Below are positions 55,843-64,000 of a stretch of DNA of 64,000 nt, one piece after another (positions within the stretch are counted from its first letter, which is position 1; the number at the start of each line of letters is the position of its first letter). Source of the stretch: Polytrichum commune (Eukaryota; Streptophyta; Polytrichopsida; Polytrichales; Polytrichaceae); contig OX485806.1 of the NCBI GenBank assembly GCA_950295325.1, positions 42,906,001 to 42,970,000 on the forward strand, given 5' to 3'. Under the pieces are notes generated by a model that ran no database searches, was not told where the DNA came from, and saw nothing but the letters and a program-made list of their open reading frames with translations. The position numbers and the translations under genes are program-made.

Positions 55843-57527
55843 TTGAGCACATGGGTAGGGATTATTAGAGGTTGTGGAGGAGAGGAGATGAGTCAATCCT
55901 TCAATTTATCCCTATTCGTCCTAGGGTGACGCCGTGACGGAGGGAGAGCCAGGTAAGCATGGGATTCAAGCCCCATATGCTCTCATTGACGCGGGTCCAC
56001 GTTCTCTAGCGGTTAGAGAACCGACACCAATCTTAGCATTGCCTGCTCCTCGAGTTGATAGGTACATTGAAGAGGTGGAGAGAAGGCTAGGTGCTAGTCA
56101 GTTAGGATTTCAGGAGGCTATGATCAAATAAATACAGAGTCTTACGGATCAGATGTCATTGATGATTAGGAGTCAGCAACCTGGTCCTCCCCCTCCGGTT
56201 GAGTTGGGTAAACATGCTTCAGGATTGTGGTGTGTTCAGTGTGGCCAACCCGGACATACTAGTTAGTTTTGTCGAGTTGGACAGAATCGTGATCAAAGGA
56301 ACAATGGTGGCCCACTTCCACAAAATCCGAGAGTTGAAGATCAAAATTAGTATGGGCAAGGTAATTATATGGGCAAGGTAAGTTGGTCAGAATGTGGAGA
56401 GAAAGGAGTTCCATCCTTTTTGTGGGAGATGGCATGCTCAAGGTCAGTGTTGGTCTGAAGAACAAGGTTATGGTTGTAGTAATTGTGGGGGAAACGATCC
56501 TTTGGACGAGTGTCGTCAACCTGACAAGGTCATTAGAATGCCTCAACCGGTGGCCAATCCCTACCAACAAGCTCGAGACAACATGAGGCGTGCCATGCCA
56601 CAAGGTGGACCTACTAATGAGCTTAGGCCACCGAATCTTTACTAGGATCATGGGAATGCTAGGCAGACGTTCCATCCTCCAACCGGATTACAGACGGCTA
56701 ATGAATACATTCCTATTCATAATAGGCCGGGAGGTCAACAACCTCACGACAATAGGAGGCAAGTTCCGCATAATGACCCGGGTCCATCGAACTCTCAGGA
56801 TGTCAGGTTTATGGATGGCATAGTGGATGACCATCCGGACGGGCCCTTTCTTCCCCAATTGCCACGAGGGGAAGAACACAACCAATGGCCTCCCAATGCT
56901 AATGTAATCACTTATGAATTGAGAAGTTTGGATGAGGGGACCCCACATGAGGCTCTGGCATTAGCAGTTAATACTAGAGCAATGCGAGGTAATATTGAAC
57001 CGGACAACGAAATAGAAGAGCAAGAGGAACATTCCTCGGGTGAGGCTCCTCACCTGTCAGATTTAGAAAGGGTAGCTAGGATAGCTAGGAGAACCACTAA
57101 GGCATTAGAGGTGGAGAATGAGATTATTCAGGATAGGGAAAGGCCGAATATCATTCATGATCTGGAGGGTAGTGAAATGGGGAAATGGGAAGGACCGAGC
57201 ATTTCATTGGACAAATTTGATGGAGTGAGAAGGACAAAGGAGGACAAGCCGAATGGATATGACATATGGGCCAACCTTAGTTTGCTTAAGGCCGATATCA
57301 CCTTCCGACAATTGTTGGAAATATCCCCCATGGCTCGTAAGACTCTCAAGGAAGGAATGCCGGTGACGAGGAAAACGAGGAAGGTGAAGACTAGGGTGGC
57401 TGCTAGAGTTCAATTGCAAGGAGGAGGTCGTGATGTCAAGGCCGTAGAGATAAGGGTCATGGTGGTAGATAAGGTCGTGCCTAATGTGTTGGTGGATGGA
57501 GGGAGTGGGCTAAACATCCTGCCATAG
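55843..57527 (+). pseudogene. Gypsy-A copy 2 gag C-terminus to protease
   Basis: Continues gag after Gypsy-B. CVQCGQPGHT with a downstream FC at about 56228-56275 is a CCHC zinc knuckle carrying a TAG in its last loop. A second cysteine cluster follows (CGRWHAQGQCW, CSNCGGNDPLDEC, about 56410-56520). The frame settles at about 56811 (linker ITYELRSLDEGTPHEALALA) and reaches the protease active site VDGGSGLNILP at about 57492-57524, a retropepsin-like D-G-G variant. TAG at 57525-57527 ends it (CAG to TAG probable). Confidence 0.8.
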
Positions 57528-59262
57528 CACACCATGAAGAGGTTGGGTCTTAGTCTAACAAGTCCATCACCTTTCATCATTAACATGGCAAATCAAAGTC
57601 CAGCAGTGCCTTTAGGAATGATTAAAGATTGTAGAATTAGCACGGGAGGAGAGGAATATGTAGTCACCTTCCATGTCATCAAAATGCATTCCAACAAGGA
57701 TACATTCCCCATTTTGTTGGGAAGGCCTTGGTTGAGGATGGCGGATGCCATAGTAGATTGGGGCGGAGCTAAACCATCCATAACCTACGGTCCTAAAGAT
57801 AATAGAGTCAAGGTGTCTATAGGGTCACTAGGTAGTTGGATGAGGAAGGATGTTACGTCTTCGGACGAAGAGGAGGAAGCCGAGAAGGGTGATGAAAGGA
57901 GTGAGGCATTAGTGGGAGTGGTCCAGCCTAGAGGTCAAGGAGCTAAGCCAGAGGCAGGGTTAGGCCATCCAGGTCCTAGTTATTACCATTGGCGTGACAA
58001 TGGTAAGTATGCTCAATGGTTGAAAGAGCATCCAAAGTCATTGTGTAATGTGATGGTGACTTCCCACCACCAATATTTGAGGGATGATATGGATAGTTCA
58101 AGGACAGAAGAGTACAAATTGTTGGAGCCATGTGAGGTGCTGACGGAAGAAGAATGACTACAGGGAGGATTGACTCCATGGGTAGATGGGATAGATGAAC
58201 ACTCGGTCCGTCTAGTGCATGTAGATGGGATTCAAGACGAGGAGGCAATTATGGAGGCTTCAAAGTTGGAGGAACCTCCCCACTTCCAGACCATATCGAC
58301 GGGCATTATAGTGGGTCAAGATGTCAAGGATTATCTTAAGGTCCCACTGGATTGGTATAGGAACACAACGGAGCAGAGACATGTATCTGAGGCGGATTGG
58401 AAGTATGTGGAAGTTAAAATGAAGAATGGAAACGTTAGGCAGATGTAGATGGGGTCTAAATTGGAGGAAGACGAAATCAAAAAGTATGGTAAGTTAGTGG
58501 ATGAGTTCAGTGATGCATTTGCGTGGTCATATGAAGAGCTTAAGGGCATACCTCGAGGGATGGTGGAGCACCGTATTCCTTTGATTTCCGGTGCTAGGCC
58601 AATTCAACAAAAGGAGAGAAGGATGAATCCCCACTTGCAGTTGTTAGTAAGGGCAGAATTAAAAAGGTTGTTGACAACTGGTTTTATAAAGCCTGTAGAG
58701 ATCACGAATTGGGTGTCTGCTATGGTGTTGGTCAAGAAGAAGAATGGGAAATTGAGGGTGTGTGTGGATTATAGGAAGCTAAATGCTTGTACACAAAAGA
58801 ATCATTTTCCTTTACCATTCATCACTCTCATTTTTTAGGAGGTAGGGGGGCATGCTCGCTATACTTTCATGGATGGTTATGTGGGATATAACCAAATTGC
58901 CATAGCATTACAAGATGTTCACAAAACGGCCTTTACCACTCTTTGGGGCACGTTTGTGTGGGTGGTCATGCCATTTGGATTATGTAACGCTCCAGCCACG
59001 TTTCAAAGGCTGGTCATGTACATCTTCAGCGACTTGTTGTACAAATCCATGACAGTCTTCATTGATGATTTTAACACTCGGTCGAATTCTAGTCAACATT
59101 TAGGATGTGTGAAAGAGTCTTTGATTAGATGTAGACAAATGCAGTTGGCTTTGAATCCAGACAAAACATTCTTAGGAGTTCAGAAAGGCGTGCTGTTAGG
59201 CTATGTGGTGAGTGAGAAAGGTAGGGAACCGGATCCTGAGAAGATAGCAGTCATAAAGATCT
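57528..59262 (+). pseudogene. Gypsy-A copy 2 protease to reverse transcriptase
   Basis: Same frame as the preceding piece, with stops only at 58156-58158 (TGA), 58446-58448 (TAG) and 58836-58838 (TAG); no frameshift. Contains FPILLGRPWLRMADAIVDWG, an acidic linker (SSDEEEEAEKGDERSE), then RT motifs: [71 protein letters not shown] (the catalytic xDD box) and YVVSEKGREPDPEKIAVIK. The sequence stops there at the MULE-like junction (59262). Confidence 0.88.
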
Positions 59263-59977
59263 TCGTCGTTAATCATAATGTAGCATTCTAATGTTTGGAA
59301 TTTTTTATTCCATAGCTACTATCATGTTTAGAATGTATGCATGTTATTGGATTCTACTATTTAAAAACAAGTAAACATAACAAGTTGTGAGTGTATATGA
59401 TACGACCACATCTATAGTTTTATTTATATTGGACTACTATGTTTAAAATAGATATCGGTTTCTTACATATGTGGGACCTACATCTAAAATTGGTTTTTCA
59501 GCCGTCTTTCAGCTTACTCTGCATGACTCTCTATTAACTTCTGAAATTCCGCTTACTGTGACATAAATTGCCAGTTTGCACTGTAATTTCTTGCATTTTA
59601 TATATTCATGCCATTTCAATGTTCAGAGTACTTGTTTTGTTCAAAGTTCTATGGAATACTATGGCCCTGCTTCGTGCTAAATATCATTATGTTCTGGTCC
59701 TCTTTCGATTAGGTGAAGACGGTCATGCTATAGTCACTTGTACAACATTAAGTTTGAGGTTTCAGTATTGTGATGTTACTATCTTTGTCGAAGAAGAAGT
59801 TTTTGACGATCAAACCGGTCTATTTTCACATGTAGTTCGTCAGACTAGAGGAGAGAATGACGTCGGTTCGTTCTGGTTGCTGAAGCCTGGAAAATATCGT
59901 GTATATGGAGTCTCAGAGTCTATGTTAGAGTGTTCAACTAAACTTCTAACACCTAAGGAGTTGTCCACTGTTAGCAT

Positions 59978-61018
59978 CATGGTTGTCTATTGTGTCGTGA
60001 CGGAGGCTAATCCCGGCATAATGTCGTGCCGTCACGACACATATCCGTCATGACATTATGCCGGATGCTGTCTTTATCCTGACGGACTTGAATTTTACCG
60101 AATTTTGTGTGTAATTACATTACCCCATTTCGGACACGTAGGATGTAAGATGTCCACGTGTGATGACATGTCAGCAAAGTAGAGGTAAAGTGGGGGAAAA
60201 ATTACTAGCGCCCGTCCGCCCCTGTTCCCGACCCCGTCCGCTCCGTTCCCAACCTCGTACGCCCCGTTCCCCCCCGTCCGCCCCCGTTCCCGACGCCATC
60301 CGCTCCGTTCCCGACGCCGTTCCCGACGCCATCCGCTCCGTTCCCAACCCCGTACGCCCCGTTCCCCCCTGGCCGCGCCCCGTTCCCCCCCGTCCGCCCC
60401 CCCCCCCCCCCGTCCGATCCCCCGTCCGCCCCATTTTTTAAAAAAAAAAATTTCCCCCCCCTTCCGTCCGCCCCTGTTCCCGACCCCGTCCGCTCCGTTC
60501 CCCCCCTATCCGCTCCCGTTCCCCCCCGTCCGCCCCCGTTCCCGACCCCGTCCGCTCCGTTCCCCCCCGTTCCCGACCCCGTCCACTCCGTTCCCCCCCG
60601 TTCCCGACCCCGTCCGCTCCGTTCCCCCCCGTTCCCGACCCCGTCCGCTCCGTTCCCCCCCGTTCCCGACCCCGTCCGCTCCGTTCCCCCCCCACCCCCG
60701 TCCGCTCCGTTCCCCCCCCCACCCCCGTCCGCCCCACCCTCGTCCCCCATCCGCCCCACACCCTCCTTAGTCGTTTTTTACTACTTTGATTTTAACAAAA
60801 TGGTAAACAAAATGGCAAAATGATTTACCTGGCGCTAGGCATATCCACGACCACGTCGGCGTTTTCTGCCACATAGGACGCCACCTTGGCAAGAAGGTAA
60901 GTATTTTACCCACCCTAGTCCGTTCCCCCTATGTTGACCCTACGTGGACCCTATTGTGTCGTGACGGAGGGGTCCGTCACGACACGACACCGTCATAACG
61001 GCAGGATAGACAACCCTG
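59978..61018. mobile_element. hAT-type non-autonomous element, 1041 bp
   Basis: Ends CATGGTTGTCTATTGTG and, reverse-complemented, CAGGGTTGTCTATCCTG form terminal inverted repeats. Perfect 8-bp direct repeats GTTAGCAT flank it (59970-59977 and 61019-61026), the hAT signature. Removing it rejoins the transposase reading frame (KELSTVS / IERPVLS). Hairpin-forming TGTCGTGACGG...CCGTCACGACA lies just inside both ends. It has no transposase; most of the interior is a C-rich minisatellite. Confidence 0.88.
60205..60765. repeat. C-rich minisatellite inside the hAT element
   Basis: Pyrimidine-rich repeats built from GTTCCCGAC, CCCGTCCGCTCCG and TTCCCCCC. Between about 60536 and 60690 five near-perfect 31-bp units stand in tandem; the outer parts are less regular and an A-run (about 60437-60449) splits them. 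The minus strand has many G5-G7 runs. Long Gly/Arg-rich open frames on the minus strand are an artefact of this composition. Confidence 0.9.
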
Positions 61019-62796
61019 GTTAGCATTGAGAGACCGGTGCTATCTAGGGTCAAAATTGAGCCCGGTCTAAAAACAATTTATGAGTTTACTGATGATTCCG
61101 ACGGCGATGTTGAAGTTCTAAGATCAGAGAGTAAAGTCCAAGCTTCGTTGTCTCCACAAGTAGTTCGCAAGGAAACAACTCCTCCTGTTAGTCCGTCTCG
61201 TAATCCTGGTCAGTCCAAGGTTGTGTCAAGTCCTATTGTCAGTATCATTCATTCATTGATGCGCCTTGGAGCTCGTAAGCGGTCCAAAAATGTGTTGTCT
61301 CGAATTAACTTTGATGCAATTAGACTCCAGCAGGTTGATTACCTTCCCCCTCGTTACGATGGGGACGTTATCTTTGAATTTCCACCTTTAGGTGACCATG
61401 GCCAGAATACAAAGGCCAAGCAGCTTCGTGGAATGGATAGAAGGTACGATGGCCATGCTTGGTCTCGCACGATTACATCCAATATTCAGAATGATATGAA
61501 GCTTTTGTTTTGTACATCTTCTTGTTTGGGCCACCTCCGTTGCGACAATCATGCCTGTGAGTATCTTCAGCGAGACCACACGACTTCCAAAGTGAATGAA
61601 ACAAAGTGGGAAGGATTATCTGAGAAAGTGTTTGAAGTGGGGTCCAAGCCTTCCACTGGTTCAACCGTTGTTTGCAAATCCTGTAACGTCCCTCCCACTT
61701 GTGTTGCTGTCTGCCCTTCCAAGATCTTTTATGTTACTGCAACACCTCACATGATGAGGGCTTGTGTGCATTTGGGATCTCACGACCATCCCCTCAAGTC
61801 ACGTGATCATCGGGACTTCATCGATTTGACAGACAACTTGATTGGGGAGCAAATCGAACGCACCCCATCAGCCACTCGCTCAGCTATTGTGCTTAAAACT
61901 GCAAAGGAAATACTGGGCCCACTCCTCCTTGGTAAAGAAGGTAAACCACAGAAGATCTTGGAGCTGGACGAGCTGCAAGTTATTTTCGATCGGTGTAAGC
62001 ACCTCACCTCGCCCAACATTCGTAACGCAGTCACCACGTTCAGGACTATCCGTCGCTTTGGAGTTATGGACAATATTACCAAGTTACGCGGTGCTAGCAA
62101 TTGGAAGTTCGTGCATCAGAATAGGTTTCTAGGGCATGGACAAGGTCTTTGTCTTCAAGATGTCTGAAGTTGGACCGGGCAGCGGAGTCGACCTGGTCAA
62201 ACGAATGCAATCCGGTGGTGATCTGGAGAACTCCTGGATAATGTTTGACCATGTCAAACGGGTCAGGTCGTGGACGACAATGGCTTGCCATGTGTACGAT
62301 TCCACATATTGCCGTGTCATGACCATCGCAGTATGCGACATGCAGTCTGAAGATGTTGCAACCCAGTCAATCGTATGGAAGAACCTGAACGGCGAACGCT
62401 CTCATGGCTCAACATGGAGTGGACAAAGTAAATTTTAAAGGTTTCATGGCCGACAGTGCCCAAACCAACTGGAATGCTGTTTGAATCATATACGGAAGTG
62501 GAGATGCGTCTGAGAAGATGGTGGACAGAGAGAGGACTTGTCTTTTCCATTGGACGCAGTCCTTGGAGAAACATACCAAGGCCGATATCCGTCAAGACCT
62601 ACAATATTAGCATCGAATACTATGCCAACAATACAAGAATGCAAAATCGATGGCGGAGGCCGAGACAAAGTATCTGGCAATTTGGGCATGGTGGATGTCA
62701 TCCGGTGCAGCAACTGAACAAGCTCTACCTTGACTGGAGCTCTAGCTGGCCTTCTGGCATTTCCGTTACCGCCAATGGGGTGGATTTATGGAGTTG

Positions 62797-62900
62797 GTAA
62801 GTCTATACTTGCCCATATATTTCCTCTATAGTTCAATCTTTATAGTTCAACTACATTGATTCCACCATTATTCTAATTTCGGACTGTATTCTCATTGCAG
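62797..62900 (+). other. Putative intron in the transposase
   Basis: GTAAGTCT donor after GAGTTG and CTCATTGCAG acceptor before GATCTAAGTG, 104 bp, T-rich. Joining the flanks keeps the frame (GGFMEL / DLSEDEL). Confidence 0.8.
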
Positions 62901-64000
62901 GATCTAAGTGAAGATGAACTAGCGGAAATGCCATCCTGTAACCTTGCTGAATCTATTCATAACAAGTGGAAGCAGCAATCTGGCGATCAAGGCAGCGATC
63001 TTTATGTGGCAACAGTCGATGACTTCGTGCGTGCTTTCATGCAGTGCTCAGTATATTCCCAATTCCTGAAGGGAGAGAACCCTGGAACTGGACCATCGAA
63101 GGAGGAATTGAAGTTGAAGCGTGCTCAAAGGTCAGCCGCAAAAACAGGAAATTCTAAACCGCTGCATGAGGCCATCTTGAAGATGTTTGGCGGTGACGAG
63201 TGGTGCACCAGGACTCCCCACCTCGAAGGGGATGAGGTATTTGTTTCTCTGAAGTGTAAACCAGATACTGCGTTCGGTGACGAATGTGAATCTCACAGGC
63301 CAGACAAGATTAGTATATCCCGACCACGCGTCCAAACCAGATCTGCCCGACTGAACGATTCTCCACCTCCTATGACAACTCCAGATTCTTCCACAACTGC
63401 AGATGAAGACCAACCGCAATTTCCAACACACGACGCTCCACAGCGGGTGGATCGGCACCACGTCACCGCGATTGAGGAGACATTATGCAACCCTGCCCAG
63501 TGGCACATCGCACGACTGCCTAAGACATCTGCGAAGGCTTGCTTTGCTCTACAAGCAATCACCAAGAAGAAGTGCGTCGCTCGGATTGTACAAGACGGGA
63601 AGAGCACCGCTGCACCTACCTACTCGGGCCTCATGGACAACTATCGGAAGAAGAGATTGGACCCTCAAGATTTTTTTTTTCTGTAGTGACGACATTGAGA
63701 GATGCGTTAAGGGTACAAAAAGGAGATGGGTGGTCTCAGTCCCGAACGTTCCGGAGGTATGGCCGATTAAGTTGGGGACCAACTTAACCTGCAAAGAGAT
63801 CCTCTCTTTAGAAAACGCAGGATTTAGACTGCCCCAGCGGAAGGAGATGACACCCTCCAAACTTTTTCAGGACCACCCGTTACCTTTGGACTTAGCAAGC
63901 TACACGACTCCTGCATATCCGGATGAGTTTCCCACTTGCCGTTCACGGAAGTTGATTAGGCGCAACAAGAAGGCCCCGTCAACAAAACACGCCAATAATT

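Larger units (their letters stand above)
43968..59262 (+). mobile_element. Gypsy-A copy 2, 5' LTR to reverse transcriptase
   Basis: 5' LTR 43968-47070, primer-binding site 47075-47091, leader, gag (47958 on), protease and RT to 59262, where a MULE-like element takes over within the RT-RNase H region. Gypsy-B copy 2 (48852-55842) sits in gag. It is the best copy for reading the Gypsy-A proteins. Confidence 0.88.
59263..64000 (+). mobile_element. MULE-like DNA transposon, 3' end beyond the window
   Basis: Gypsy-A reading ends at 59262 and unrelated sequence begins ATCTTCGTCGTTAATC. It carries about 400 bp of AT-rich sequence, then a transposase pseudogene to the window end. Terminal repeats and target duplication cannot be checked without the right end. 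Confidence 0.6.
59661..64000 (+). pseudogene. MULE-like transposase with WRKY-GCM1-type zinc finger
   Basis: Coding pieces: 59661 (or an exon start near 59712) to 59977, 61027-62130, 62131-62445, 62446-62796, 62901 to about 63675, and about 63680 to the window end. An N-terminal region precedes a Cys/His cluster (FCTSSCLGHLRCDNHAC, CKSCNVPPTCVAVC, CVHLGSHDH; 61505-61800) of WRKY-GCM1/FAR1 style. The transposase core has candidate catalytic residues in AVCDMQ (about 62333), MADSAQTNW (62446) and SCNLAESIHNKW (about 62940), and the C-x2-H pair CLFHW (about 62536), as in MULE transposases. It is broken by frameshifts near 62130 and 62445, four stops between 62446 and 62796 and a slip at a T-run near 63670. 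A basic, Ser/Pro-rich C-terminal region follows. Superfamily by motif only. Confidence 0.7.

Noticed and set aside
60171-60761. Gly/Asn/Arg-rich ORFs of 87-184 residues on the minus strand and a Pro/Arg-rich ORF on the plus strand
   Set aside because: Low-complexity translation of the C-rich minisatellite; it lies within a non-autonomous DNA element.

Overview
This window looks like repeat-dense, intergenic nuclear DNA from a land plant. It is almost entirely nested LTR retrotransposons with plant-type features: Ty1/copia and Ty3/gypsy polyproteins, a tRNA-iMet primer-binding site, a chromodomain integrase, long solo LTRs with 5-bp target-site duplications (TSDs), hAT- and CACTA-type ends, a tRNA-derived SINE and a MULE-like transposase. 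I recognise no host gene, tRNA or rRNA gene. A non-flowering plant with a large genome (fern, lycophyte or moss) is my guess from the general look of the gag and transposase proteins; nothing here proves it. Family names (Gypsy-A, -B, -C; LTR-A to -D; element D) are local labels, not database names.

Layout. (1) 1-24307: Gypsy-A copy 1 (+), starting left of the window. It is split by an LTR-C piece (1920-2690), a solo LTR-A (2980-5251, itself holding a MITE), a reversed LTR-A (5402-16220, TSD AAGAC) that in turn holds a solo LTR-D (6098-9063, TSD TGCAC), a 120-bp tandem array, a nearly complete Copia (10323-14381) and an LTR-B, and by another LTR-B (16331-17303). Its 3' LTR (18986-24307) is invaded by a gag-bearing fragment of Gypsy-C (-). 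(2) 24308-33358: LTR-B complex around Gypsy-B copy 1 (-), a chromovirus whose 1546-codon polyprotein has a single nonsense codon; its leader holds a solo LTR-B (TSD CCTGC) that itself carries a CACTA end and a SINE. (3) 33453-42024: a second LTR-C hosting element D (33860-37647, TSD TTCTT), with a partial Gypsy-A copy 3 (-) inside, and LTR-D copy 2 with a solo LTR-A inside (TSD CGTCT). (4) 42025-43967: short LTR-B, LTR-D, Copia and LTR-A scraps. (5) 43968-59262: Gypsy-A copy 2 (+), with 5' LTR (holding a reversed solo LTR-A, TSD TGCAC), primer-binding site, gag, and pol to the reverse transcriptase; Gypsy-B copy 2 (-) sits in its gag. (6) 59263-64000: decayed MULE-like transposase with a WRKY-GCM1-like zinc finger, interrupted by a 1.04-kb hAT-type non-autonomous element (TSD GTTAGCAT) that contains a C-rich minisatellite.

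The elements do not form a pathway. They record successive insertion, LTR-LTR recombination to solo LTRs, and decay dominated by apparent C-to-T changes. The most intact coding units are the Copia (two nonsense codons) and Gypsy-B copy 1 (one nonsense codon plus a changed catalytic reverse-transcriptase residue). The most unusual objects are element D, the palindromic repeat array in the transcribed part of LTR-C, and the transposase/hAT nest at the right end.
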